Part shown: positions 43,894 to 56,208 of the stretch, piece after piece
How the letters are laid out: every line of letters starts with the position of its first letter
How positions within the stretch are numbered: the stretch's first letter is position 1
Assembly (NCBI RefSeq): GCF_900474185.1
Contig: NZ_UCNW01000006.1
Location: 62,001-126,000 of the forward strand
Source of the DNA: Synechococcus sp. UW69
Lineage (GTDB): Bacteria; Cyanobacteriota; Cyanobacteriia; PCC-6307; Cyanobiaceae
Reading direction: 5' to 3'
DNA: 64,000 nucleotides
Notes under the pieces: model-generated
The model's input: only the letters and a program-made list of their open reading frames with translations
Database searches by the model: none
Told to the model about the DNA's origin: nothing
Made by a program: the position numbers and the translations under genes

Positions 43894-44526
43894 TCAGGCC
43901 TCCGAGGCGGATTCGGGGGCTGGACTCACCACGACTGGGAGGCTGTCTCCGTTGGTGCGAATCGGAATGACCTTGTCTTCGGAGGGTTCCCGGGGAGTGG
44001 GAGCGGGGGAGGCCTCCTGCTGTTGAGCGCAGGCGGTTAGCGCTTCTTGCAGGAGTGAATCGAAGGTTGCCCCGGGCAGTCGATGCCGGGCGACCTCCAG
44101 AAATGTGCGAGGCAGGGATTCGCTTGCAGCGCTCTTTAAAGCAGGGTTGTTCTGACGGTTCTCCTGCTCGTCCTGAATGGCGCGGATGAATCGTCGGGTG
44201 ACGTCGCGTTTGGTGCACGCCTTGATCAGGGTGTCGCGCTCCTGAGGACCGTGACTGAGCTCCTGCTCCATGTCTTGAATCCGCCGTTCAAGGCTTTCCA
44301 AAACCTCTTCGGCTTCTTTCCCGATGTGGGCCAACTGCCCATCTGAGAGGTATGGCATGTCGGCCACGAAGACCTTGCCGTGATCTCGCAGTGTGAGAAA
44401 TGTCGGCCTTGCACCCTGCCTGTAGCCCTGCTGCCTGTCTTGTCCGGAAGCTAATGGGCGTCTTGGTGGAACCGGTCCTGCAGACGATCGACGTCGCGTG
44501 ATGCGCTGGGGCTTATCAAAAGGCAT
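43894..44526 (-). CDS. Conserved hypothetical protein
   Basis: 210 residues. A basic N-terminal tail (MPFDKPQRITRRRSSAGPVPPRR) is followed by FLTLRDHGKVFVADMPYLSDGQL, a coiled-coil-like helix (AHIGKEAEEVLESLERRIQDMEQEL), an alpha-helical middle and an acidic proline-rich end. It lacks membrane segments. The basic tail and helical core could bind nucleic acid, but no known domain is recognised. Confidence 0.6.
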   Translation of the reverse strand: MPFDKPQRITRRRSSAGPVPPRRPLASGQDRQQGYRQGARPTFLTLRDHGKVFVADMPYLSDGQLAHIGKEAEEVLESLERRIQDMEQELSHGPQERDTLIKACTKRDVTRRFIRAIQDEQENRQNNPALKSAASESLPRTFLEVARHRLPGATFDSLLQEALTACAQQQEASPAPTPREPSEDKVIPIRTNGDSLPVVVSPAPESASEA

Positions 44527-44645
44527 TGAAAAATAAATGTATTGACGTTGCTATCGGAAAAGATTCCGATGTGCTTGGCAGCACCCTATTCGATCCTTTC
44601 CGTTCTGGTGCTCAGCTGCATTGAACCCGTCTGAAACTGACGCAA

Positions 44646-45689
44646 TCAGGCGGGCACCCCCTCCAGAGCCATTGTGTTGCCCGGGTCGTTGGACTTGGAC
44701 GCCACGTCGCCAATCACCCAGGCCTGATGTTGTTTGACGCGGCAGTAATCGATGACAGTGCCTTCGCTCCCTGCCGGCACAACCAGACAGAAACCAATGC
44801 CGAGGTTGAACGTGTGCCAGAGGTCCCGTTCGGGAATGTCTCCTGCGTCCTGAAGCCAGCGGAAGAGTGGAGGCCTGGTCCAGCTGGTGGCGTCGATGCG
44901 AGCAGATAAGCCTTCTGGTAGGCACCGCGGCAGGTTTTCCGGTAGTCCCCCGCCTGTGATGTGGGCCATTCCGTGGAGCTCGCATCCGCCCTGCAGCAGA
45001 TGTTGCACGAGGTCGGCATACAGGGTTGTGGCTGCCAGTAGGTCGCTGATCAGAGGCCGCTGGTCATCGCCATAAACGGTGCTCGCATCAGCATTGGCGC
45101 GTTGCAGCACCTTGCGCACCAGGCTGAAGCCATTGCTGTGCACGCCGCTGCTGGCCACACCGATCACGCTGTCGCCAGGCTGGATGCGCTGGCCGTCAAT
45201 GAGTTGGTCTTCTTCGACGACGGCCACGCAAAAGCCGGCGAGGTCGTAGCGCCCCTTGGGATAGAACCCCGGCATCTCCGCGGTTTCTCCACCGAGCAAG
45301 GCACAGCCGCTTTGCCTGCATCCATCGGCGATTCCCTCCACGACCTCAGCCATCGCCGACGGCGCCAGCGCGCCAGTGGCCATGTAATCCAGAAAAAAGA
45401 GAGGCGCTGCTCCTGAGGTGATCACATCGTTGACGCACATCGCCACCAGGTCGATGCCCACGCCGTGATGGCTGCCATGCTCTTGGGCCAGCTCCAATTT
45501 GGTTCCGACGCCATCGGTGCCCGACACCAGCAGGGGCTTTCGCAGGCCGCTGGGGAGGCGCATCAGCCCCCCAAATCCCCCAAGGCCTCCGATGACTTCC
45601 GGTCGGTGGGTGGCTTCTACAGAGGCCTTGATGCGCTGCACGAACGCACGTCCGGCTTCAACGTCAACTCCAGCGCTCTTGTAATCCAT
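44646..45689 (-). CDS. purM: Phosphoribosylformylglycinamidine cyclo-ligase
   Basis: 347 residues from ATG 45689 ([13 protein letters not shown]). [68 protein letters not shown] and [13 protein letters not shown] are PurM signatures. It catalyses the fifth step of purine synthesis (FGAM to AIR). The frame opens a little earlier at 45707, but MDYKSAGVD is the usual start. Confidence 0.97.
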   Translation of the reverse strand: MDYKSAGVDVEAGRAFVQRIKASVEATHRPEVIGGLGGFGGLMRLPSGLRKPLLVSGTDGVGTKLELAQEHGSHHGVGIDLVAMCVNDVITSGAAPLFFLDYMATGALAPSAMAEVVEGIADGCRQSGCALLGGETAEMPGFYPKGRYDLAGFCVAVVEEDQLIDGQRIQPGDSVIGVASSGVHSNGFSLVRKVLQRANADASTVYGDDQRPLISDLLAATTLYADLVQHLLQGGCELHGMAHITGGGLPENLPRCLPEGLSARIDATSWTRPPLFRWLQDAGDIPERDLWHTFNLGIGFCLVVPAGSEGTVIDYCRVKQHQAWVIGDVASKSNDPGNTMALEGVPA

Positions 45690-46008
45690 GGAATGAATCC
45701 GTTGCAATGATCCTGCAATGCCGGGGCGCCTGTGCGGCTTGAGCTGCCGGCACAGCTTCTGATTCGATCTGCTTATCGCCCCTTTATTTCCGGCTTATGC
45801 GTGGGGGCTTGCTTTTGGGTGTTGATCTGCCAGTCAGTGCGGGGATTGCCGGTGCAGTCGGGCTTGGGTTGTTGTGACGGTCATGGCGATGGGGCCCCAT
45901 TTTCTTTCGGGAGCGGTTTTTTTAGGTTCTAAAGCAACTCTTTGATTAGGCCAGTCAACGCTCGAGAACTGCGAATTCAGTTCCGTTTCGTTGGTCAAGC
46001 CGCTCTGC
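45690..46008. other. Intergenic region purM/rlpA
   Basis: About 320 bp, divergent, so it should hold both promoters. No credible gene or clear promoter boxes were found. Confidence 0.45.
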
Positions 46009-46548
46009 ATGCGAGTCCTTCTGACGGTTGCCACGCTCTCCGGAGCGATTTCAGGGAGTGCTGCACTCTTGCCGGTGGTGGCAAGCGATTTTCTGGCTGT
46101 TGATGGTGCAGAACGCCTGGATCCCCTCGATCTGGTCGTCGACCCACAGGTGTCTGAGTTGCAGGCAACGCTCTCTCCTGCAGAGGTCAAGAAAGTCGAT
46201 GCACCCCCTGCAGCTGAGCTCCCTAAGCCCAAGCTGAGGGTCGTCCCTGACGTCGTCAAAGTCATCACCGGAGAAGCCAGTTGGTACGGCCCCGGTTTTT
46301 ATGGCAACCGAACAGCGAATGGCGAGGTCTATCAGCCCGGCACGATGACGGCGGCCCATCGCACGCTTCCCTTCGGCACCAAGGTTCGTGTGACCAATCT
46401 TTGGAACGGGCGAAGCGCTGTTATTCGCATCAATGATCGTGGGCCCTTCGTTTATCACCGTGTGATCGACCTTGGCCACGGCGCCGCCTCCGATCTTGGG
46501 CTGACCGCCTCTGGAATTGCCCAAGTCAAGCTTGAGGTGCTGCGCTGA
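46009..46548 (+). CDS. rlpA: RlpA-like septal/peptidoglycan protein
   Basis: 179 residues from ATG 46009: signal peptide (MRVLLTVATLSGAISGSAALLPVVA), a proline-rich spacer, and the RlpA double-psi beta-barrel with GEASWYGPGFYGNRTANGEVYQPG, MTAAHRTLPFGTKVRVTNL and VIRINDRGPF. RlpA proteins cleave or bind naked glycan strands. The C-terminal SPOR domain of E. coli RlpA is absent. Its stop overlaps the probable start of panC-cmk. Confidence 0.87.
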   Translation: MRVLLTVATLSGAISGSAALLPVVASDFLAVDGAERLDPLDLVVDPQVSELQATLSPAEVKKVDAPPAAELPKPKLRVVPDVVKVITGEASWYGPGFYGNRTANGEVYQPGTMTAAHRTLPFGTKVRVTNLWNGRSAVIRINDRGPFVYHRVIDLGHGAASDLGLTASGIAQVKLEVLR

Positions 46549-48062
46549 GCCTTGTTGTTCTCTCCACGCAAGCCGAGCTGGAGATCTTCCGGACTGGCCT
46601 CCGTGGACCGCTTCAATTCGTGCCCACCATGGGTGGTTTGCATGAAGGCCACGGCCAGCTGATTCGCCGAGCTGCCCAACAAGGCCCTGTTCTTGTGAGT
46701 GTGTTCGTCAACCCACTCCAATTCGGTCCTACCGAAGATTTTGACCGCTACCCGCGCGCGCTCGAGGCGGATCGGGTTTTAGCCCAAGGCAGTGGCGCCA
46801 ACGCCCTCTGGGCTCCGAGTGTCGACACGGTCTACCCCGGTGGACTCAATTCAGTTGTGTCCCGGTCAGCGCCGGCCGCCCTCCAGTCCCATCTCTGCGG
46901 CGCATCCCGTCCAGGTCACTTTGATGGTGTGGTCACAGTCGTGGCCCGTCTCCTGCAGCTGGTGAAGCCCTCATGTCTTTGGTTGGGTGAAAAGGATTGG
47001 CAGCAGCTCGTGATCCTGCGCCGGCTGGTCGCTGATCTGGATTTGAACCTGGCGGTGCAGGGGGTTCCCACGCTTCGTGAAGCGGATGGCCTGGCATTGA
47101 GTTCCCGTAACCAGTACCTCTCTGCTGCGGATCGTGAGCGTGCTGCTGCTCTGCCAGCAGCTTTGCGCCGTGCTGATCAGAACGATCCCAAGGATTCAGT
47201 CCGCAGGAGCCTGTCTGATGCAGGGCTTGAGGTGGAGTATGTAGAGAGGGTCGATCCCCTCAGTCTTCAGCCCTGTGGGTCTGAAACCGCCATCTCGCTG
47301 CTGGCCGCGGCGGTGCGCTGCGGGACGACCCGTTTGATCGATCATGTCTTCCTGATGACTCGCCAGCCTCTCGTTGCCATTGATGGCCCGGCCGGTGCCG
47401 GGAAAAGCACCGTTACCCGGGCTTTTGCTGAGCGGTTGGGGCTGGTCTACCTCGATACCGGCGCGATGTACCGGTCGGTGACCTGGTTGGTGCAACAAAA
47501 CGGTGTGGACCCCCTGGATGCGACGTCCATTGAGGCTCTCCTGAACGCCTTGGATCTTCAGCTGCGGTCGCTGCCCGGTGGCGGCCAGCAGGTGTTGGTG
47601 AACGGGCAGGACGTGAGCGACGCGATTCGCTCCCCTGAAGTCACAGCGTCGGTCTCGGCTGTGGCGGCTCACCGCTGCGTGAGGCAAGCACTGACGGCAC
47701 AGCAGAAGGCGATGGGTGCCAAGGGTGGCTTGGTGGCGGAAGGTCGCGACATCGGCACGGCTGTTTTTCCGGATGCTGATCTAAAGGTGTTTCTGACGGC
47801 CACGGTGGGCGAGCGCGCCCGGCGTCGAGCCCTTGATCTTGAGCAGCGGGGTTTCCCGGTGCCTGAGCGATCTGAGCTCGAGGCACAGATCGCCGAACGG
47901 GACCATCTCGATAGCACCCGCGAGGAAGCCCCCTTGGTACAGGCAGAGGATGCCGTGGAGCTCGTCACCGATGGCATGAGCATTGCGGCTGTGGTCGACG
48001 CCCTGGTGACGGAGTTTCGGTCTCGAGTGGCCGAAGAAGCCTGGCCTACGCCGGCGGGCTGA
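46545..48062 (+). CDS. panC/cmk: Bifunctional pantothenate synthetase / cytidylate kinase
   Basis: PanC part: FVPTMGGLHEGHGQLIRRA, VFVNPLQFGPTEDFDRYPR, LWLGEKDWQQL, RNQYLS. CMK part: VAIDGPAGAGKSTVTRAFAERLGLVYLDTGAMYRSVTWL, GRDIGTAVFPDADLKVFLTA. The fusion is typical of cyanobacteria. The PanC N-terminal strand (LVVLSTQAELEIFRTGLRGPLQF) lies upstream of the first GTG at 46620, but no ATG, GTG or TTG is available there. CTG 46545 overlaps the rlpA stop as CTGA and has GAGG seven nt upstream. Start inferred; product about 505 residues. Confidence 0.9.
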   Translation: MSLVVLSTQAELEIFRTGLRGPLQFVPTMGGLHEGHGQLIRRAAQQGPVLVSVFVNPLQFGPTEDFDRYPRALEADRVLAQGSGANALWAPSVDTVYPGGLNSVVSRSAPAALQSHLCGASRPGHFDGVVTVVARLLQLVKPSCLWLGEKDWQQLVILRRLVADLDLNLAVQGVPTLREADGLALSSRNQYLSAADRERAAALPAALRRADQNDPKDSVRRSLSDAGLEVEYVERVDPLSLQPCGSETAISLLAAAVRCGTTRLIDHVFLMTRQPLVAIDGPAGAGKSTVTRAFAERLGLVYLDTGAMYRSVTWLVQQNGVDPLDATSIEALLNALDLQLRSLPGGGQQVLVNGQDVSDAIRSPEVTASVSAVAAHRCVRQALTAQQKAMGAKGGLVAEGRDIGTAVFPDADLKVFLTATVGERARRRALDLEQRGFPVPERSELEAQIAERDHLDSTREEAPLVQAEDAVELVTDGMSIAAVVDALVTEFRSRVAEEAWPTPAG

Positions 48063-48525
48063 GCTCGTCGAGCAGGTTGGAACAGGCATCCTCGAGCAGG
48101 TCGAGCACATGCTCGAAGCCCGCTTCGCCTCCGTAATAGGGATCTGGAACCTCTGTTTCAGAGAAGCTGCGGGCGTAGCTGAGCATCGGTTTGATGGTGG
48201 CTGTTGCCCTTTGGCCAGCTTCCCTGGCCAGTCCTTGCACGGCGGTGAGATTGTCGTCGTCCATGGTCAGCACCAGATCGAAACTCGAGAAATCGTCGAG
48301 GCTGATCTGTCGTGCGCGGCTGGGCAGCTGAATGCCACGGCGGTGGGCCGCTCCCTGCATGCGTCGGTCCGCCGGATTGCCCACATGCCATCCGCCTGTT
48401 CCGGCGGAATCCACCACGAATTGATCGCTGAGACCACGTTCCTGCAGCAGATGCAGAAACACGCCTTCGGCTGCTGGAGAGCGGCAGATATTGCCAAGGC
48501 AGACGAACAACAGTTTTTGGGTCAT
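48046..48525 (-). CDS. Low-molecular-weight protein tyrosine phosphatase
   Basis: 159 residues. The P-loop VCLGNICRSPAAEG at the N-terminus (CxxxxxRS) and the general-acid loop VPDPYYGGEAGFEHVLDLLEDAC are the LMW-PTP signatures. It is the last gene of the rpcT-rpcE-rpcF run, its ATG overlapping the rpcF stop as ATGA. It overlaps the 3' end of convergent panC-cmk by 17 bp. Confidence 0.93.
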   Translation of the reverse strand: MTQKLLFVCLGNICRSPAAEGVFLHLLQERGLSDQFVVDSAGTGGWHVGNPADRRMQGAAHRRGIQLPSRARQISLDDFSSFDLVLTMDDDNLTAVQGLAREAGQRATATIKPMLSYARSFSETEVPDPYYGGEAGFEHVLDLLEDACSNLLDELSPPA

Positions 48526-49154
48526 CCGGCGTTGATGCGTTGGAGGGCTCGTTGGGCCCGCAGCTGCACCACCCTGACACCCTCAGCATCGGAAGCGAGC
48601 TGCTTCAGCGAGGCATGGCCCTGTTCTGCCAGTTGCTGCGACACAGTCGTGCCGCGCAAACGCTGCTCGAGTCCATAGGCAGCTGCGTAACGCACGACCC
48701 ACTCGTCGTCTCGTCCCGCTTTGAGCAGTCCCTGGAAGCAACGTTCAAGCTGATCTTCCCCCGCGTCTTTGGGCAGCTCTAAGTCCGCCAGGCCGCGGGT
48801 TGCTGAGCGCCGCACGCTTGGTGCAATGTCGGCCTGGAGAGCATGTTCGAGAAGATCAAGACCCCGTGGATCCCTAAGCGCTGCAAGCACTTTCACCACC
48901 CATGCCCGTGCTCCGTAATTGCGGGAATCCAGGCTTACCAGAAGGGTGGGAACGATGTCTCGTCCCAGCTGAATCAGCCCCTGCGTCGCGACGGCTGCTA
49001 CCGCAGGATTGTTGAATCCAAGTACCTTCACGAGCGGCTTGGCGGCCTCAAGGTCGTTCAGTGCACAGAGGGCTTGCGTTGCTCGGACCAGTTCAGGGGT
49101 GCTGGTGGCGCGGTCGAGCATCTGAATGGCCTGGGCTAGTCCTGTCGTGGTCAT
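48522..49154 (-). CDS. rpcF: R-phycocyanin alpha lyase subunit, CpcF/RpcF type
   Basis: 210 residues of HEAT-like helical repeats (LVRATQALCALNDLEAAKPLVKVLGFNNPAVAAVATQGLIQLG; APSVRRSATRGLADLELPK; DDEWVVRYAAAYGLEQRL), the CpcF pattern. Together with RpcE it would attach a bilin at alpha-Cys84 of phycocyanin. It is coupled to both neighbours by ATGA overlaps. The gene is separate from rpcE, not fused as rpcG. Confidence 0.87.
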   Translation of the reverse strand: MTTTGLAQAIQMLDRATSTPELVRATQALCALNDLEAAKPLVKVLGFNNPAVAAVATQGLIQLGRDIVPTLLVSLDSRNYGARAWVVKVLAALRDPRGLDLLEHALQADIAPSVRRSATRGLADLELPKDAGEDQLERCFQGLLKAGRDDEWVVRYAAAYGLEQRLRGTTVSQQLAEQGHASLKQLASDAEGVRVVQLRAQRALQRINAG

Positions 49155-49927
49155 CAGAGCAGGCCATCCATCGCATCGAGGACCTCGTCTGGGTCGTCGT
49201 TGTGTTCCGCCAGTTCACGGAGTGCGACCAGCTTGAGGCTGGGCTCTACTGCAGCCGAGCGGATTGAGGGGATAGCGCCGATCCAGCCGGTGGCTCCGAG
49301 GTCGAGCAGCGCGCCACGGCGAACCAATGGTTCGGGATGGTTCAGCAGCTTTTTGAGTTCAACTCCCCAGTGATCAAGCGCTGTGAGCTGCAGCAGAGCT
49401 CGGCAGGCTGCTGAACGGATCAACGGCCGAGGATGTTTCGTGAACGGCTGAACCACTGCGAGGTTGCTGCTGCTGGCATCACCAATGTCACCAAGGGCCT
49501 CCAGCAGGGCTTCACAGGGTTCGTTGAGTAAGGGGGAAGAGGTCTGCTCTTGTCCAGCCCCCTCCAATCCACTGGCCAGCAAAGCGCGGATGCCCTCAAC
49601 AGCCCCACGGCTGCCCATCGCTCCAAGAGTGCGAACGACCTCTTCGCGCACGGCGTAGTCGTTCGATCTCAGCAGCAGCAGCAGGCGTTCTTCTGCCCTC
49701 GCATCCCTAAGCAGAGCAAGAGCACGGATCGCGTTGAGAGCTATACCGCGTCGTTCGGGATCGATCGGCGTGTCATTCAGTGCCTCAAGGGCTTTCAGCA
49801 GTAGAGGGATGGCATCTGGATGCTGGCTGCGCATCTTTCCCAGCCACCAGGCGGCGTAGTACTGCGCTGCAGGATCCTCCGTTTGGCGAAGGTTCTGGAT
49901 CACCTGCGCTTCACTCAGCGGTTCCAT
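49154..49927 (-). CDS. rpcE: R-phycocyanin alpha lyase subunit, CpcE/RpcE type
   Basis: 257 residues from ATG 49927 (MEPLSEAQVIQNLRQTEDPAAQYYAAWWLGKMR). The AAQYYAAWWLGKMR start and repeated HEAT units (RGIALNAIRALALLRDARAEERLLLLLRSNDYAVREEVVRTLGAMG) are typical of CpcE. It forms the lyase with RpcF. The ATG overlaps the rpcT stop. The frame opens to 49960, but 49927 fits the ATGA coupling. Confidence 0.88.
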   Translation of the reverse strand: MEPLSEAQVIQNLRQTEDPAAQYYAAWWLGKMRSQHPDAIPLLLKALEALNDTPIDPERRGIALNAIRALALLRDARAEERLLLLLRSNDYAVREEVVRTLGAMGSRGAVEGIRALLASGLEGAGQEQTSSPLLNEPCEALLEALGDIGDASSSNLAVVQPFTKHPRPLIRSAACRALLQLTALDHWGVELKKLLNHPEPLVRRGALLDLGATGWIGAIPSIRSAAVEPSLKLVALRELAEHNDDPDEVLDAMDGLL

Positions 49928-50520
49928 CACACCCAGGCCGACGCCATGTCGGCTGTCCAACTTTGGGTTTTCTTGAACTGGAACGGTCCAGCGATCGAGC
50001 CCCAGCAGCGCTCATTTGTGGTTGGGTCATGACCGCGGTCCAGGGTCGATAGTGCTTCCCCCTCCAGGTGAAAGCTGCTCACCAGCACGGTGTCTTTGCC
50101 ATCCCGCCGCACGATGCATTGGCAGCCGGGCTCCATGGCCCCGTGGTAGCCGTCTTGTTGTTCGACCACCTGGTAGTGGCATTGATCCAGGCTGATGAGA
50201 TCACTGTCCTGAATGGCAAGCCGCAGTTGCGGGTCAAACGTTGCCCCAGCGAAGCGTTCCGGATCGCGGAAGATGTGATTCCAAAGCTTGATGGCACCGG
50301 AGGGCTGTGCTTCAGCGCGGATCATTCGCAACCGGTAGGGATGCTTGGGGTCGACTGCGTAGGTCTGCTCGAGCAGGATCGATCCTGGACGCAGCTGTGC
50401 CAGGGGGCGATACCTCAGGAAGATGTGGGCATAGAGAGGCGGGTTGTCGAAGGCTTGTTGCTGGTTGCTGTACTCGCCGCAGAGCAGGTTGAGAAAACGC
50501 CGAACATTGGGGGTGATCAC
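49927..50520 (-). CDS. rpcT: CpcT/RpcT-type phycobiliprotein lyase
   Basis: 197 residues. RFLNLLCGEYSNQQQAFDNPPLYAHIFLRYRPL, YAVDPKHPYRLRMIRAE, GCQCIVRRDGKDTVLVSSFHLEG and DPTTNERCWGSIAGPFQFKK are CpcT/CpeT family signatures. CpcT attaches a bilin to beta-Cys153 of phycocyanin. It follows the rpcBA terminator and leads the coupled block with rpcE, rpcF and the phosphatase. Confidence 0.9.
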   Translation of the reverse strand: MITPNVRRFLNLLCGEYSNQQQAFDNPPLYAHIFLRYRPLAQLRPGSILLEQTYAVDPKHPYRLRMIRAEAQPSGAIKLWNHIFRDPERFAGATFDPQLRLAIQDSDLISLDQCHYQVVEQQDGYHGAMEPGCQCIVRRDGKDTVLVSSFHLEGEALSTLDRGHDPTTNERCWGSIAGPFQFKKTQSWTADMASAWV

Positions 50521-50554
50521 AGCGCTCTGATAAGGCCAGAAAAGAACAATAAAA

Positions 50555-50576
50555 AAAGCCCCCCGAAGGGGGCTTT
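50555..50576 (-). terminator. Terminator after rpcBA
   Basis: AAAGCCCCC / GGGGGCTTT stem with a short loop; on the minus strand the stem is followed by a T run. It lies between the rpcA stop and the rpcT start. Confidence 0.85.
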
Positions 50577-50594
50577 GCAGACAACATCACCTGA

Positions 50595-51083
50595 TCAGAT
50601 CAGGGCGTTGATGGCGTAGTCGATGTAGCTGTTGGCTTCGGTAGCAGCATCGCCGCTAAGGCCGTGGTTGGACTTGATGTGCTTCAGAGCTTCCACGTAC
50701 CAGGAAGGGGAGAGCTCAAAAGTACGGTTGATTTCGGCCAGGCCGGCAATCAGGTAGTCGTCCATGGGGCCAGTACCACCAGCGACCAGGCAGTAAGTGA
50801 TCATGCGCAGGTAGTAGCCCACGTCACGGGAACACTTGGCCTTGCCTTCAGGGGTTGCTGAGTAATTGGGCCCCGCCATCTGAGTGGTGTAGGGGAACTT
50901 GGTGTACACAGCTTGTGCTGCGCCGTTCACCAAGGAATCGGCCTTGCTCGTGAGGGCTTTGGCTGCTTCGAGACTGGCTTTGGCGCGATTGAAACGGCCG
51001 GAGGCAGCCTGAACTTCGGTGTTGCTCAGGAAACGACCCTGGGAATCAGCTGCTGCAACAGCTTCGGTAAGAGGGGTTTTCAT
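50595..51083 (-). CDS. rpcA: R-phycocyanin alpha subunit
   Basis: 162 residues, the standard length. Cys84 ([21 protein letters not shown]) is the single bilin site. [25 protein letters not shown] and the terminal [11 protein letters not shown] are typical of PC alpha chains. Forms the inner rod discs of the phycobilisome with RpcB. Follows rpcB by 42 bp. Confidence 0.95.
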   Translation of the reverse strand: MKTPLTEAVAAADSQGRFLSNTEVQAASGRFNRAKASLEAAKALTSKADSLVNGAAQAVYTKFPYTTQMAGPNYSATPEGKAKCSRDVGYYLRMITYCLVAGGTGPMDDYLIAGLAEINRTFELSPSWYVEALKHIKSNHGLSGDAATEANSYIDYAINALI

Positions 51084-51125
51084 TGGTTGATAGGAGAAGT
51101 GAAAGACGTCGGATCAACGCGTCGA

Positions 51126-51644
51126 TCAGGCGACGGATGCTGCGGCCTTATCGAAGTAGGTGCCGATCTCGCTACTCAACGAGGCGCAGTCGCCAGTGGA
51201 AATACCTGTTTTGTCGTTAACGATGGAAAGGGCTGCCTCCTTCATCAGGTTGACGCCTGCTGCAACCGAGGCACCAGGAGTACCAAGGGCCAGATAGGTC
51301 TCACGCAGGCCATTCAGGCAGCGGTCTTCCATCACGGAAGCGTCGCCGGTGAAAGCGGAGTAGGTGACGTAACGCAGGATGATCTCCATGTCACGCAGGC
51401 AAGCTGCCATGCGACGGGAGGTGTAAGCGTTACCGCCTGGTGAAATCAAAGAGGGCTGCTGAGCAAACAGCTGGCGTGCAGCCGAAGCAACAATGCTGGA
51501 AGCGTTGCTGGAAATGCGGTTGACGGCATCCAGACGCTTGTTGCTGTCGGAAACCATGGAAGCGAGGGCGTCGATCTCGCTGGTGCTGATGAATTGTCCC
51601 CGGGCATCGGCCTGGGCGACAACCTTGGTGAAGGCGTCGAACAT
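51126..51644 (-). CDS. rpcB: R-phycocyanin beta subunit
   Basis: 172 residues. Cys82 ([19 protein letters not shown]) and Cys153 ([16 protein letters not shown]) are the bilin sites, and Asn72 (GGNAYT) is the usual methyl-asparagine. First gene of rpcBA. The 176-bp upstream region holds an inverted repeat (51750-51764). Confidence 0.95.
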   Translation of the reverse strand: MFDAFTKVVAQADARGQFISTSEIDALASMVSDSNKRLDAVNRISSNASSIVASAARQLFAQQPSLISPGGNAYTSRRMAACLRDMEIILRYVTYSAFTGDASVMEDRCLNGLRETYLALGTPGASVAAGVNLMKEAALSIVNDKTGISTGDCASLSSEIGTYFDKAAASVA

Positions 51645-51749
51645 GGTTGTTGTTCCTGTGAACTACGTCTGGAAGGGGAATCTCAGACATGAAAGGGATA
51701 GCTGAAGGCTATTGCCTCCATCCCGTCGCCTGCGATTCTGACCAACAGC

Positions 51750-51764
51750 TCGGGAGCCTCCCGA
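51750..51764. repeat. Inverted repeat upstream of rpcBA
   Basis: TCGGGAG-C-CTCCCGA, a perfect 7-bp inverted repeat with 1-bp centre, about 106-120 bp before the rpcB start and 57-71 bp after the pebB stop. No T run follows on either strand, so an operator or leader hairpin fits better than a terminator. Confidence 0.45.
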
Positions 51765-51820
51765 AAGCTGTTCATAATGCTTAACTCCCTTGCTACAACA
51801 AGGAAGTGGTGAGGCTTTTC

Positions 51821-53915
<2,095 letters not shown>

Positions 53916-53975
53916 TGGCTTGAACCTGTGGAATAGATTAATTCAAGTCGACGAACGAATTATTGCCTAAGCGGA

Positions 53976-54218
53976 TCAAGATTGTGCCTGCTGCGCATTC
54001 TTCTGGGCGACGAGTTGTGACATGACTTCGTCGAGCCGTTGTAGCTCTGGATGCGCCGCTACCGTGGCGTCGATTTTTTTCTGTGAAAGGCGCAGTTTTT
54101 TGCCTAGACCAATTACATCTTGAAAAAGTCTTTCTCGGTAGGCAGCTAATTCCTCAATAGACTCTTGCAATTCTTTGATGCTGGGTAAATCGGACGCTGC
54201 GTTGTCCATGCATTTCAC
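53976..54218 (-). CDS. Small coiled-coil protein of the phycobilisome region
   Basis: 80 residues (ATG 54218 or 54209, MDNAASDLPSIKELQESIEELAAYRERLFQDVIGLGKKLRLSQKK). It is almost wholly helical and charged, probably a coiled coil. It lies 60 bp upstream of cpeS on the same strand and divergent from cpeBA. Conserved genes of unknown function are typical of this cluster in marine Synechococcus. Not identified further. Confidence 0.65.
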   Translation of the reverse strand: MKCMDNAASDLPSIKELQESIEELAAYRERLFQDVIGLGKKLRLSQKKIDATVAAHPELQRLDEVMSQLVAQKNAQQAQS

Positions 54219-55074
<856 letters not shown>

Positions 55075-55126
55075 TCTGCGGACGAACAAGTCTTCTCTTT
55101 TTACCTTCTCAGCACCTTTTACCTAA

Positions 55127-55630
<504 letters not shown>

Positions 55631-55650
55631 TCCGCTCAAGGTTCTAGCTG

Positions 55651-55683
55651 GAGGGGGGGGGGCACTTTGCTCCCCCCTTTTTT
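55651..55683 (+). terminator. Terminator after cpeBA
   Basis: A run of G (nine or more) followed by CACTTTGC and TCCCCCC, then TTTTTT: a very stable stem-loop with a T run, 20 bp after the cpeA stop. Confidence 0.88.
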
Positions 55684-55766
55684 GTGTCCGTCAGATGGAA
55701 GACCTTGAATCACCCATCACAGACAAGCTTCAATTCCATTAGATTTCTCAAAGAAACTGTTTTTTG

Positions 55767-56201
55767 ATGACAACGTTTGTTCTATCTCATAACTTACAAG
55801 TTCAATCAGAGCACGTGCGTGCATTGAATTTTGAGGAGCTTGCACAAGCACTTAAATCTCTTTCAGAAAATATTTCATCAACTACAGTTCTCGATCATCC
55901 TCATTGGAAACTCTCAATATCATCTGATTTGTCGCCGCAAGAACTGGCTGCTGATCTAGTTCAGACATGGTCTCAATACCGTCGACAACTTGGGCATGAG
56001 ATGAACCACGTTGTCTTGGCACTCGGTGGAAGGAAGGATTCCCCAGCTTCTCCTGGAGCTCCACTCCAGGAGGGATATTGGGGTGTTGACTTAGTTGAAA
56101 CAACCGATGAAGTTGCTTTTCTTCAGGCGATCAATTGGGATGTTCTTAAATCTGGGCGTCCAGAAGATTCCATTTTTCAGGTTTCCTCAGCATCCCTATA
56201 A
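55767..56201 (+). CDS. Conserved protein downstream of cpeBA
   Basis: 144 residues from ATG 55767 (MTTFVLSHNLQVQSEHVRALNFEELAQALKSLSENI). No membrane segment; it has a WQLSISSDL-like alpha/beta look in HWKLSISSDLSPQELAADLVQTWSQYRRQLGHEMNHVVLALGG, and an aromatic C-terminus (EGYWGVDLVETTDEVAFLQAINWDVL). It belongs to the unnamed conserved genes of the rod region. Function unknown. Confidence 0.65.
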   Translation: MTTFVLSHNLQVQSEHVRALNFEELAQALKSLSENISSTTVLDHPHWKLSISSDLSPQELAADLVQTWSQYRRQLGHEMNHVVLALGGRKDSPASPGAPLQEGYWGVDLVETTDEVAFLQAINWDVLKSGRPEDSIFQVSSASL

Positions 56202-56208
56202 GCAGTCC

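Noticed and set aside
45732-45932. 66-codon frame between purM and rlpA
   Set aside because: Cysteine/glycine-rich translation without homology pattern; lies in the expected promoter region.
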